Part shown: piece after piece, positions 43,389 to 51,860 of the stretch
Layout of the letters: each line of letters starts with the position of its first letter
Position numbering within the stretch: the stretch's first letter is position 1
DNA from: Hypericibacter adhaerens
Lineage (GTDB): Bacteria; Pseudomonadota; Alphaproteobacteria; Dongiales; Dongiaceae
Reading direction: 5' to 3'
NCBI RefSeq assembly: GCF_008728835.1
Contig: NZ_CP042582.1
Span: 2,259,001-2,323,000 of the forward strand
DNA: 64,000 bases
Program-made: the position numbers and the translations under genes
The notes under the pieces: model-generated
Seen by the model: the letters and a program-made list of their open reading frames with translations, nothing else
Told to the model about the DNA's origin: nothing
Database searches by the model: none

Positions 43389-44723
43389 ATGGCTTCCACC
43401 GCGCTGCAACGTTACGACGACTGGATCGATCCTTCCGAGATCGATCGCCGCGTAACGCGACGCTTTGCCCATGTGCTGCTGGGCATGGTCTTCGTGATCG
43501 TCATTTCCTTCCTGGTCTGGGCGGATCAGGCCGTGCTCGACGAGGTCACCCGCGGCGAGGGCCGCGTCGTTCCCTCCGGCCAGACCCAGGTCATCCAGAA
43601 CCTCGAAGGCGGCATCCTGGCCGAGGTCCTCACCAACGAGGGCCAGATCGTCGAGAAGGGCCAGGTGCTGATGCGCATCGACAACACCGTTGCCGAATCG
43701 CGTCTGCGCGAGCTGAAGCAGCGTTATTTCAGCGGCCTGTCGACGGTGGCCCGCCTCGAGGCGGAGATCGCCGGCGCCACCGATCCGGAAGGGATCAAGT
43801 TCCCGGACGACCTTCTGCAGGGCGCGCCGGACGTGGCGCGCTCGGAGATGGCGCTCTTCACCATCCGCCAGCAGCAGCTCCAGTCGCAGCTCGCCATTCT
43901 TCAGGACCAGCTGGCCCAGCGCCAGCAGGAGCTGGCCGAGCTGCGCGGCAAGGCCGACAATCTGCGCAATTCCTTCGGGCTCGCCCAGAAGGAGCTCGAC
44001 ATCACCCGGCCCCTGGCGGCGCAGGGCGTCGTCTCGCAGGTCGACCTGCTGCGTCTCGAGCGCCAGGTCAACGACCTCAAGTCCGATATCAATGCGGCCG
44101 ATCTGGCGCGGCCCCGCGCCGAGGCCGCGGTCGAAGAGGCCCGCAAGCGTCTCAACGAGCGCATCGTCACCTTCAAGACCGACGCGTCGCAGGATCTGAC
44201 CAAGGCCAAGCTCGAGCTCGCGGCCACCACCGAGGAGATGAATGCCAACCAGGACCGCGTCACCCGCACCGAGGTGCGCTCGCCGGTCCACGGCACCATC
44301 AAGGAGATCAAGATCCGCACCATCGGCGGCGTCATCCAGCCCGGCCAGAACCTGGTCGAGATCACGCCGATCGAGGATACGCTCCTGGTCGAGGCGCAGA
44401 TCCGTCCCTCCGACATCGCTTTCATCCGCCCGAAGCAGGCGGCCGTCATCAAGGTCACGGCCTACGACTTCTCGACCTATGGCGGCCTCGACGCGGTCGT
44501 GGAGGACATCAGCGCCGACACGATCCAGAACGAGAAGGGCGAGCACTTCTTCCGCATCCGTCTGCGCACGGACAAGAACTTCCTCGGCACCGCCGAAAAG
44601 CCGCTGCCGATCATCCCCGGCATGACCGCCTCGGTGGACATCCTCACCGGCCACAAGACGGTGCTGGAATATCTGCTGGCGCCGGTCATGCGGGCCCGCG
44701 ATACGGCTCTGCGCGAACGCTGA
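43389..44723 (+). CDS. HlyD-family membrane fusion protein of the type I system
   Basis: A 444-residue periplasmic adaptor. One membrane helix is at about residues 28-52 (VLLGMVFVIVISFLVWADQA), followed by the lipoyl half-motif GEGRVVPSGQTQVIQNLEGG and the long coiled-coil hairpin (about 105-290, rich in Gln, Glu and Leu). The beta-barrel domain near the end carries RSPVHGTIKEIKIRTIGGVI. The start ATG at 43389 lies 20 bp after the ATPase stop. It should link the ATPase to the TolC protein encoded 0.5 kb downstream. Confidence 0.93.
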   Translation: MASTALQRYDDWIDPSEIDRRVTRRFAHVLLGMVFVIVISFLVWADQAVLDEVTRGEGRVVPSGQTQVIQNLEGGILAEVLTNEGQIVEKGQVLMRIDNTVAESRLRELKQRYFSGLSTVARLEAEIAGATDPEGIKFPDDLLQGAPDVARSEMALFTIRQQQLQSQLAILQDQLAQRQQELAELRGKADNLRNSFGLAQKELDITRPLAAQGVVSQVDLLRLERQVNDLKSDINAADLARPRAEAAVEEARKRLNERIVTFKTDASQDLTKAKLELAATTEEMNANQDRVTRTEVRSPVHGTIKEIKIRTIGGVIQPGQNLVEITPIEDTLLVEAQIRPSDIAFIRPKQAAVIKVTAYDFSTYGGLDAVVEDISADTIQNEKGEHFFRIRLRTDKNFLGTAEKPLPIIPGMTASVDILTGHKTVLEYLLAPVMRARDTALRER

Positions 44724-45250
44724 GCGCGAGGGCGGGGCCGGGGGCCCCGCCCGTTTCGCATCGGCGAACGGACCCGTCTCGATGTCGGGCCTTGGGGGTT
44801 ACCCCCCGCGGCCGGGGTCCATGGCTGCATAATTTCCTAGGAAAGCGGGTCGGCCGGCCGGCCATCGGGTGCCGGAATCGGGCGGTCCCCCGACGAGTCG
44901 GGGGCGGTCCGAGCCGTGCCAGGGCTGGTGCCTTGTTAGGAAAGAATATTTCCCCTGTTGGCACTATGGCGCCACCGCCACAGCGCGTCGGAAAATGCAC
45001 CGGCCCGCCTGCCTCAAAACTTTATTATTGGTCATTCTAAGGGACATGCAGCGCTTTCTTCGATTGTGCTGCCGCTAAAAGGGCGTGCATTTGTAAATAG
45101 GTAATGGTAATTATCGGGCATACCCGTCTGACCGACGGGAGGGGGCTCGGTTCGCGATTCGCGACGAGGGCCATGATCGATGGGGGCTGGTGCGCCGGGT
45201 TCAACCGGCAAGCTCCCGACCATATGACCAGGTGTGGGGGCCTGAATCCA
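44724..45250. other. 527-bp region between the HlyD and TolC genes
   Basis: No convincing gene, although a frame is open from 45104 into the TolC gene. Contents are a GC-rich terminator-like hairpin at 44730-44752, a perfect hairpin at 44887-44904 (CCCCCGAC, GA, GTCGGGGG), a two-tier stem-loop at 44928-44964 (GTGCC/GGCAC outside, GGAAA/TTTCC inside), and an AT-rich tract around 45015-45115 that probably holds the TolC promoter. The region is long for an operon gap and may be a regulatory leader. Confidence 0.55.
44730..44755 (+). terminator. Terminator-like hairpin after the HlyD gene
   Basis: GGGCGGGGCC (44730-44739) and GGCCCCGCCC (44743-44752) form an exact 10-bp stem with a three-base loop, followed by GTTT. 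It starts 7 bp after the HlyD stop. The short T run makes it a moderate rather than strong candidate. Confidence 0.55.
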
Positions 45251-46588
45251 ATGAAGCAACGGAAGATTCTTCTGCTCGCTGCTGTCGCGGCGTCGGCATT
45301 GTTTGCCATGTCCGATAACGCCAGGGCGATCACGCTCGAGGAAGCGGCGGCGCTCGCCGTTTCGACGAACCCGCGCGTCGGCGTCGTATCGAACGATCGC
45401 AAAGCGGTCGATCAGGAACTGCGCCAGGGCGAAGCCCTCTATTATCCGCAGGTCGACGTCCGCTTGGACGGCGGCCCGGAATGGGCGAACAACAACACGA
45501 CGAACAACAACGGCTACGAGGAAGGGCGCCTTCAGCCGCGCTCCGACCAGTCGCTGACGATCAGCCAGCTGATCTTCGACGGTCACTTCGCCGACAGCGA
45601 AGTCGCCCGGCAGCAGTCGCGCGTGAAGTCGGCGGCCAATCGCGTCAGCGAGACCTCGGAAGACGTGTCGCTCGATGCGGTCCGCGCCTATATCGACGTT
45701 CTGCGTAACCGCGAGCGTCTGGCGATCTCCGAGGACAACGTGGCGGTCCATCGCAGCACGCTGTCGGACGTGCAGCTGCGTGCGCAGTCGGGCGGCGGCA
45801 ACATCGCCGACGTTCGCCAGGCCGAAGCCCGCTTGGCTTCGTCCGAAGCGGCCCTGACGCAGATCCGCGGCGATCTGGCCGATGCCGAATACGCGTTCAT
45901 GAAGACGGTCGGACAGACGCCCGACTCCCTGACGGTGCCGACGGTGCCGACCGACATGCTGCCGCAGAGCCTCGAGGACGCGGTGGCGCAGTCGATCGCC
46001 AACAGCCCGACGGTCGGCTTCTCCCGCGCCGACGTGGAAGTCGCGGCTCACGATGTCGAGCAGCAGCAGGCCTCCTACTGGCCGGATGTTCGCCTCGAGC
46101 TGTCCGCCAACAACAACATCAACGCCGGCGGCACCAGCCGCAGCGACCAGGATGCCTCGGCGCTGGTGGTGGCCCGTTGGAACCTCTATCGCGGTGGTGC
46201 GGATACGGCTCGCATCCATGAGTTCAAGCACCGCCTGACCGAAGCGACCGACCAGCTGCTCGTCAATGAGCGCCAGGTTGCCGAGGACGCGAAGGTGGCC
46301 TGGAACGCGATCCAGACCGCCCGTTCGAACGTCGAGATCCTGCAGCGCAGCGTCGAGGCGTCGCGCAATACCCGCGACATCTACCGTCAGCAGTTCGACA
46401 TCGGCCAGCGCGGCCTGCTCGATCTGTTGGACGCCGACAACGAGCTGTTCCTCAATCGCGATGCCTTGGTGACGGCGACCTACGCGGAGATGACCGCGAG
46501 CTACCGTCTCCTGGCGACGATGGGCGTGCTGACCAAAGCGCTCAACGTCACCAAGCCGGAGACGTCGGTCGTCCCGACCTTCGACTGA
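45251..46588 (+). CDS. TolC-family outer membrane protein
   Basis: A 445-residue outer membrane efflux/secretion channel. A signal peptide spans residues 1-26 (QRKILLLAAVAASALFAMSD, cut after ARA). The protein then has the two TolC repeats, with strand-forming segments such as LDGGPEWANNNTTNNNGYEE and the helical DEALAL-like opening ITLEEAAALAVSTNPRVGVV. The start ATG at 45251 gives this signal; a longer frame reaches 45104 but adds no export signal. It completes the ABC-HlyD-TolC export machine. A strong terminator follows. It may also replace the TolC usually encoded beside pcm and popZ. Confidence 0.92.
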   Translation: MKQRKILLLAAVAASALFAMSDNARAITLEEAAALAVSTNPRVGVVSNDRKAVDQELRQGEALYYPQVDVRLDGGPEWANNNTTNNNGYEEGRLQPRSDQSLTISQLIFDGHFADSEVARQQSRVKSAANRVSETSEDVSLDAVRAYIDVLRNRERLAISEDNVAVHRSTLSDVQLRAQSGGGNIADVRQAEARLASSEAALTQIRGDLADAEYAFMKTVGQTPDSLTVPTVPTDMLPQSLEDAVAQSIANSPTVGFSRADVEVAAHDVEQQQASYWPDVRLELSANNNINAGGTSRSDQDASALVVARWNLYRGGADTARIHEFKHRLTEATDQLLVNERQVAEDAKVAWNAIQTARSNVEILQRSVEASRNTRDIYRQQFDIGQRGLLDLLDADNELFLNRDALVTATYAEMTASYRLLATMGVLTKALNVTKPETSVVPTFD

Positions 46589-46610
46589 GGCTAGGACACA
46601 ATCTCGCCAA

Positions 46611-46642
46611 CGGGCCCGACGGCCTCAACACTGTCGGGCCCG
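46611..46642. repeat. Perfect 10-bp inverted repeat after the TolC gene
   Basis: CGGGCCCGAC and GTCGGGCCCG flank a 12-base loop, 23 bp after the TolC stop. It has no T tract and lies upstream of the real terminator, so it may protect the 3' end of the message. Confidence 0.6.
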
Positions 46643-46696
46643 GGGCAGAAACCGGCCCGGTACCCCCACTCACGCCAGCGGCCGGCCTACACTGGT

Positions 46697-46731
46697 CCCC
46701 CGGATCCCCCGATCCGGGGGATTTTCCTTTT
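46697..46731 (+). terminator. Rho-independent terminator of the type I secretion genes
   Basis: CCCCCGGATC (46697-46706) and GATCCGGGGG (46711-46720) form a perfect 10-bp stem with a CCCC loop, directly followed by ATTTTCCTTTT. This is the clearest intrinsic terminator in the window. Confidence 0.88.
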
Positions 46732-46821
46732 GCGCCGCAAAAATCGCTCCCGCCTTCGCCGCGTCTCCTTCCATGCCGCCCCATGGAGGGATAAGCGCTT
46801 GCTTCTAATGGATAAATCTTG

Positions 46822-46839
46822 ACCCCTGTTAGGGGTTTT
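46822..46839 (+). terminator. Small hairpin with T run upstream of the histidine kinase
   Basis: ACCCCT, GTT, AGGGGT followed by TTT. The stem is only six base pairs. It could be a second weak terminator or part of a leader for the kinase gene. Confidence 0.4.
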
Positions 46840-46964
46840 GAAGCGAATGCGCGAAATGATCGGAATCGTCATTCCGCCGTCGTCCGGCCCCAGGCTGTTC
46901 CGGCACGACCGGCGGAGCAGGCGGCGACCAGAGCGAAGAAGGAGCGGTTCATCCCGCAAAGGCC

Positions 46965-48386
46965 ATGAGCGGCGTGCTGTCGGGCATCTACCACGTCGTC
47001 TTGCACGCCTCGATCATGGGCCTCTTCTGTCTGTGGATCGGCTGGCAGCGCTCGGTCGTCGACGCCATGCCGCCGGGCCGCCGTATCCTGATCTGGGGCG
47101 CCGGTTTCGCCGTGCTGGCGATTCTGGCCCTGCTGCAGCCGACCGAAGCCCTGCCTGGTCTTCGCATCGACATCCGCGCGACCATGATCGCCCTCAGCAC
47201 CCTTTTCGGCGGCCCCGCGGCGGGCTTCCTGACGGCGGTCGCAGCGGCGCTGACCCGGCTCGCGGTCGGGGGACCGGTCGCCACGACGGGGCTGGTCTCG
47301 ATCGGCCTCTGTTATCTGGCGGCCGTCGCCGTCCTGATGACGATGCGCCGGCGGGAAGGGCGCCGCCGGATCTTCCAGCTCCTGCTGCTGGGCGGTCTGG
47401 TGGGGATCGCCGGTCCGGCCGCTTCGTTCGTCACGAACGACTGGTCGACGGCGCTGACGCTCATCGGCGCCGGAGCCCTGCCGCAAATCATCGCGGTGAC
47501 GCTCACGGTACCGATCTTCGCCATCATCATCATCGAGACCGACCGGTCGCGGCGATCGCAGGAGGATCTGCGGACCCACGAACGGGAGCTGCGCGCGGCC
47601 AACACCAAGCTGTCGGAGCTCGCGGCGCAGCTCGAGCGGCGAAACGGCGAATATATGGCGGCCCTCGAACGGGCCGAGGCCTTCGGCCGCGCCAAGTCGC
47701 AGTTCATGGCCAATATCAGCCACGAGCTGCGCACGCCGCTCAATGCGGTGATCGGCTTCTCCGATCTCCTGCTGATGCAGGGACCGGCGGAGCCTTCCGG
47801 CACGACGCGGGAATATGTGCAGATGATCCGCGCTTCCGGCGAGCGGCTCCTGGAGATCATCAACGACGTGCTGACCGCCGCCCGCATCGACGGCGCCGGG
47901 TTCGAGGCCGAGCTGCGGGAGTTCTCCCTGGCCGCCCTCCTGCAAGAGGTCACCGGCTTCCTCGAGCCGGCCGTCAACGAGAAGCGGCAGCGGATCGAGC
48001 GCAAGCTGGATGACGGCCTCATGATCCATGGCGACGCGAAGCTGTTGCGCCAGGCGCTGATCCACGTCCTGGGTAACGCGTCGAAGTTCGGGCCGCGCGA
48101 CAGCCTGATCGAGATCCAGGCGATCGCGGCGGCGGACATGGTCGAGCTGACGATCCTCGACCAGGGCCCCGGCATCGAGGCCGAAACCAGCGAAGCGGCC
48201 TTCCGGCCCTTCTGGCAGCGCGATGCCTCGGATACGCGCGAGCATGGCGGACTGGGGCTCGGCCTCACCATCGCCCGGCATTTCGTGGAGATGCAGGGCG
48301 GAAAGATCGAGATTTCGCGCCGGGCAACCGGCGGCACCTGCGTCCGGATCCGGCTGCACCGCGGCGCGGCTGCATTGGCCGCCTGA
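46965..48386 (+). CDS. LytS-type membrane sensor histidine kinase
   Basis: A 473-residue kinase. The N-terminal membrane part (about residues 1-185) fits the five- or six-helix 5TM-5TMR_LYT sensor: IDIRATMIALSTLFGGPAAG and FLTAVAAALTRLAVGGP are typical. A coiled coil follows, then HisKA with the phospho-acceptor in FMANISHELRTPLNAVIGFS, and HATPase with VLGNASKFGP, DQGPGIEAE and GGLGLGLTIARHFVEMQGG. No response regulator gene is adjacent, so it is an orphan kinase. It follows the type I secretion genes and precedes an M48 lipoprotein, so surface sensing is plausible. Confidence 0.92.
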   Translation: MSGVLSGIYHVVLHASIMGLFCLWIGWQRSVVDAMPPGRRILIWGAGFAVLAILALLQPTEALPGLRIDIRATMIALSTLFGGPAAGFLTAVAAALTRLAVGGPVATTGLVSIGLCYLAAVAVLMTMRRREGRRRIFQLLLLGGLVGIAGPAASFVTNDWSTALTLIGAGALPQIIAVTLTVPIFAIIIIETDRSRRSQEDLRTHERELRAANTKLSELAAQLERRNGEYMAALERAEAFGRAKSQFMANISHELRTPLNAVIGFSDLLLMQGPAEPSGTTREYVQMIRASGERLLEIINDVLTAARIDGAGFEAELREFSLAALLQEVTGFLEPAVNEKRQRIERKLDDGLMIHGDAKLLRQALIHVLGNASKFGPRDSLIEIQAIAAADMVELTILDQGPGIEAETSEAAFRPFWQRDASDTREHGGLGLGLTIARHFVEMQGGKIEISRRATGGTCVRIRLHRGAAALAA

Positions 48387-48459
48387 GGCCGTCTGCGCCT
48401 TAAGGTTGCAGGCGTTTCCCCTGTTTCCGGTAATCATGACTATGGAAGCGGGACGGCTA

Positions 48460-48490
48460 TTGACCTTATATCCCGTAAAAGTAGTAGTAT
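48460..48490 (+). promoter_or_regulatory. Candidate promoter of the M48 lipoprotein gene
   Basis: TTGACC (48460-48465) and TAGTAT (48485-48490) resemble -35 and -10 boxes with a long 19-base spacer, in a locally AT-rich stretch 31 bp before the start codon. Spacing is not ideal. Confidence 0.4.
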
Positions 48491-48520
48491 CGTCGCGCGC
48501 GAGCTGGCGGAGGCGAGGTC

Positions 48521-49312
48521 ATGCGGATCGGCCCCATTGTTGCGCTGTTTTCGGCCTCGATGCTGGCCGGCTGTGCCGGCGCGCAGTTCCAGCTGCCGCA
48601 GATCAGCGATGCCGATGTCGATCGTGCCTCGCTGACCGTCGCAGGCGGCGGGGCCAGTGCCGATGCTCTGCCGCGGCATATCAGAAGCGCCGAAGAAAAC
48701 CGGGCGATGGTGAGCCGCATCGCCAGCCGACTGGAAGCGGCAGCGCCGGGTCTCTGCGCTTATGCCGAGGCGCCGCGTTGCAGCTTCAATGTGGTCTATG
48801 TCGCCGATGACACCGTCAATGCTCAGACGGACGGCACCCGCATCGAGATCTTCCGTGGTCTGATGGAGTATCTCGATACGGAGGACGAGATGGCGGCGGT
48901 GATCGGGCACGAGATGGGTCACGAGATCGCGCAGCATGTCGAGGAGAAGAAGGAGAACGCCACCATCGGCATGATCATCGGCGCGATTCTCATGACCGGC
49001 GCGCAGATCGCGACGGGCTATCAGGACCAGCAGGCCTTGAACGATTCGATGGGGCTGGGCGCTTCGATCGGCGCACTTTCCTATTCCAAGGAGCAGGAAC
49101 GCGAGGCGGATCTGCTTTCCGCCTATCTGCTGGCGCGCGCCGACTACGATCTGGAGAAGGCCGGCCGCCTCTTCGTGGTCCTCGCCAAGCTGGACGGCAA
49201 GACCCACGCCTCGATGTTCGATACCCACCCGGCAGGCCCCGAGCGGATCGCCTCCTGGGAAAAAGCGATCGCCGAGGTCGAGGCCAGCCCCGACAAGCTG
49301 CCGCAGGAGTAG
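48521..49312 (+). CDS. M48-family metalloprotease, lipoprotein
   Basis: A 263-residue exported lipoprotein. The signal ends in the lipobox L-A-G-C18. The gluzincin zinc motif is H130-E-M-G-H134 (VIGHEMGHEIAQH), and the third ligand glutamate lies in EQEREADLLSAYLL. This is the YcaL/LoiP/HtpX-like M48 group that acts in the periplasm, often on outer-membrane proteins. The gene is preceded by GGAGGCGAGGTC. It may help quality control of surface proteins such as the secretion machinery nearby. Confidence 0.92.
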   Translation: MRIGPIVALFSASMLAGCAGAQFQLPQISDADVDRASLTVAGGGASADALPRHIRSAEENRAMVSRIASRLEAAAPGLCAYAEAPRCSFNVVYVADDTVNAQTDGTRIEIFRGLMEYLDTEDEMAAVIGHEMGHEIAQHVEEKKENATIGMIIGAILMTGAQIATGYQDQQALNDSMGLGASIGALSYSKEQEREADLLSAYLLARADYDLEKAGRLFVVLAKLDGKTHASMFDTHPAGPERIASWEKAIAEVEASPDKLPQE

Positions 49313-49434
49313 CGGCGGAAACCGTCTCCCGGCATCGACACGACGAAATCCGTCCCGGCTTCTTTGGCGCTAACTTCCGACCGGATGGCCGCGTTATAAC
49401 GGGGCGAGCCGCTGCCGCTGCCGGACGACGCTTC

Positions 49435-50469
49435 ATGGGCATCAGAGCCACTACCGCAAAGACGCCGATCGAGGCGCTGCCTTCGGCCGAGCGCGTCGTC
49501 GTGGCGGTCACCACGCGCCGGCGGCCGCGCATGCTCGCCCGCTGTCTCAAGGCCTGCCTCGCGGCGCGGACACCGCCCGGGACCTCGGTGGCGTTTCTGG
49601 TGGTCGATAACGACCCGGCCGGCAGCGCGCGGCCGGTCGTCGCCGAGATAGCGGCCGCCGGCGCCGTCCGGATCGATTATGAGCTGGAGCCGCAACCGGG
49701 GATTCCCGCGGTCCGAAATCGCGCGATCGACGCGGCCGCCGCGCTGCAGGGAAAATGGCTGGCTTTCATCGACGACGATTCCATCCCCGAGCCGGGCTGG
49801 CTCGCGGCCCTGCTCGCGGCGCTGCGCCGGGAGAGCGCGCAATTTGCCGGCGGTCCCATTCTCTTCGGCCCGCCGGAAGAACCGGTCGGCGCCTGGCGGC
49901 GCTTCGTCTGCCGCGGGCTCGTCGCCAGCTCGCACCGCCGCCTCCGCTGGCGGGCGAGGGCCCGCCGCGAGAAGCTCGACCGGACCGTGATCACCACCGC
50001 CAACTGGTGCGTGGATCTGCCCTGGCTCAGGGAGCGGGGCCTTCGCTTCGACAGCCGGTTCGCCCATTCGGGCGGCTCGGACACCGCCATGGATCGCGCC
50101 ATCCGTGCCGCCGGTGCCAGGACCGTCTATGAGATGGCGTCCCTGGTCACGGAGACGCTGCCGGCCGAGCGGCTGACGCTGCGCTATCAGTTTTTGCGGC
50201 GCATGCATTCCGGCATGGTGCGCGGCTATCAACGCCGGAGCCTGCGCGGGTTCGGCCCCGTGCTGGCGCGCGCGATCCCGGAGGCGGCGCTTTCGCTCCT
50301 GGGCGCGAGCCTGCTGTTCCCCGTGGGCATCGTGGCGAGCCTGCTGGGGCCTTCCCTGGGTGCCCCGCTCGTCATCGGCGCCGCGCGCATGGCGGGACGA
50401 GGCGTGGGCTTCCTGCGCGGCGCGCTGAGCGCGCTGCCCGAGCAATATCGCAAGGTCCAGGGCTACTGA
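49435..50469 (+). CDS. Family 2 glycosyltransferase
   Basis: A 344-residue GT-A fold glycosyltransferase. The N-terminal strand is VVVAVTTRRRPRMLARCLKA, the metal-binding DxD-like motif is AFIDDDSIPEPGWLAALL, and the acceptor region has DLPWLRERGLRFDSRFAHSG. Two hydrophobic segments near the C-terminus (ALSLLGASLLFPVGIVASLL) suggest membrane attachment. It is convergent with the ligase gene and overlaps it by seven bases at the 3' ends. It should add a sugar to an exopolysaccharide or lipopolysaccharide intermediate; the sugar is unknown. Confidence 0.88.
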   Translation: MGIRATTAKTPIEALPSAERVVVAVTTRRRPRMLARCLKACLAARTPPGTSVAFLVVDNDPAGSARPVVAEIAAAGAVRIDYELEPQPGIPAVRNRAIDAAAALQGKWLAFIDDDSIPEPGWLAALLAALRRESAQFAGGPILFGPPEEPVGAWRRFVCRGLVASSHRRLRWRARARREKLDRTVITTANWCVDLPWLRERGLRFDSRFAHSGGSDTAMDRAIRAAGARTVYEMASLVTETLPAERLTLRYQFLRRMHSGMVRGYQRRSLRGFGPVLARAIPEAALSLLGASLLFPVGIVASLLGPSLGAPLVIGAARMAGRGVGFLRGALSALPEQYRKVQGY

Positions 50470-51860
50470 GCGGAACGGGCGGAGCCGGGAAGGCTTGCCA
50501 TCGCCTCGCCGAGGCTTCCACGGCCGAGCAGCACGGCGAAGACCAGGATCAAGGTCTGGGTGATCAGCTCCACCCGGTTGGCGCTTTCGGCGAAACCCAC
50601 GACGGCGATATAGGTCAAGCTGCCCGCGAGCAGGGCCGCCAGCACCGCGCCGGCCTCGAGGTCGAGCGGCGGAGCGTTCGGCCGCCGGCAGGCGACGACG
50701 ATCGCGAGCAGATGCGCCGCGATCAGGATCGTGCCGACGATGCCGAGCCCGACCAGGAACTCGAGATAGGCGTTGTGGAAATGGCTGCGCGCGCCTTGCA
50801 CGCTGGCATCGACGGACTGGTTCACCAGCGGTGCCAGGTCGGTTCCCCAGCCGAACCAGGGCTTCTCCGCGATCAGCTTGCCGGCGGCGACGTAGATGTA
50901 GGCGCGCGGGTCGTAGCCATGAAGATCGGTCGAGGCGGGGTCGATCTCGCCGGCGAAGATCCGGGCGAACAGGCCGATATTGGCGGCGACGCCCCCATTA
51001 TCGGAGAAGCGCGACGCGATCTGGCCCGAGAAGGCGGCGAGCCCGGCCGCGATGAGAGCGGCGAAGGCCAGGACCACGGCGGCTGCGATCGCGCGCCGCC
51101 GCCGGCTGTGGCGAAGCAGGCCGGCGACCAGCACCGCCAGCCAGACCGTCATGGCGATCGCCGCGGCGATCCAGTTGGTCCGGCTCTTCATCTCGAGCAG
51201 TGCGAGAAAGGCGAGGACGCAGATGACCGCGAGGGCGACGCCGCCGAGGAGACGCAGGGCCGGGTGCCACCGGCCCTGGATCAGGGTCATGACCAGGAGC
51301 GAGCCGCTCGCCAGCACCGTCAGTCCTGCTTCGATCGAGAGGTAATTCCGGTTCTTGCCGCCGCCGCCCCACTGATAGCTGTCGAACAAGGCCGCGCCGG
51401 CCTGCCAGTTGGCATCCCAGAACAGCCGCGCAGCCGCACCCGCGACCAGGCCGGCGACGACGAGACAGCAGAGCCGCTCGAATCCGATCCGATAGCGCAG
51501 CGCGATCGCCACATGGACCGCGACGAAGGGCACGTAGGCGAAGAAGGCGTAGTTGTCGACGGCGCGGAAATGCTTCCCCGGAGCACCGTCCAGCTCGGCC
51601 CGCAGCGCCATGGCCAGCAGGTAGAGGATAACGAGCGCCGAGAAGACGACGATCGGCCGGCGGCGCAGCTCGGGACGAAGCAGAAGGGAGGGCAGGGCGG
51701 AGATGCCGAGGATCGCCAGCAGCACATTGCCCGGCCCGTTCCCGATGGCGAGGCACGCGGCATAAAGCAGGATCAGCGCCAGCGATGCCGGCGCGGCCCG
51801 CTCGATCACCCTCGGCTCGAGCGCACCCGTCGCGGTGAAGAGGCTCCAGGATCCGCTCAA
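50463..51860 (-). CDS. O-antigen ligase/polymerase-like membrane protein (WaaL/Wzy)
   Basis: A 465-residue protein with about eleven transmembrane helices and a large periplasmic loop near the C-terminus (HFHNAYLEFLVGLGIVGTI and the preceding WGTDLAPLV). The loop histidine in SHFHNAYLEFL matches the Wzy_C/O-antigen ligase family pattern. The N-terminus starts after the glycosyltransferase stop with an ATGA overlap (51857-51860), so the two genes are co-transcribed. It probably joins or polymerises surface polysaccharide. It overlaps the convergent GT2 gene by seven bases. Confidence 0.88.
   Translation of the reverse strand: MSGSWSLFTATGALEPRVIERAAPASLALILLYAACLAIGNGPGNVLLAILGISALPSLLLRPELRRRPIVVFSALVILYLLAMALRAELDGAPGKHFRAVDNYAFFAYVPFVAVHVAIALRYRIGFERLCCLVVAGLVAGAAARLFWDANWQAGAALFDSYQWGGGGKNRNYLSIEAGLTVLASGSLLVMTLIQGRWHPALRLLGGVALAVICVLAFLALLEMKSRTNWIAAAIAMTVWLAVLVAGLLRHSRRRRAIAAAVVLAFAALIAAGLAAFSGQIASRFSDNGGVAANIGLFARIFAGEIDPASTDLHGYDPRAYIYVAAGKLIAEKPWFGWGTDLAPLVNQSVDASVQGARSHFHNAYLEFLVGLGIVGTILIAAHLLAIVVACRRPNAPPLDLEAGAVLAALLAGSLTYIAVVGFAESANRVELITQTLILVFAVLLGRGSLGEAMASLPGSARSAQ

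Larger units (their letters stand above)
46589..46964. other. 376-bp region with three hairpins between the TolC and histidine kinase genes
   Basis: No gene is seen. It contains a 10-bp inverted repeat at 46611-46642, a strong terminator at 46697-46731, and a small hairpin at 46822-46839. The stretch from 46730 to 46964 should include the promoter for the kinase. Confidence 0.6.

Noticed and set aside
45104-45250. Extension of the TolC frame upstream to 45104
   Set aside because: The extra 49 residues have no signal peptide or conserved pattern and put the true signal sequence in the middle of the protein. ATG 45251 starts exactly at a good signal peptide.
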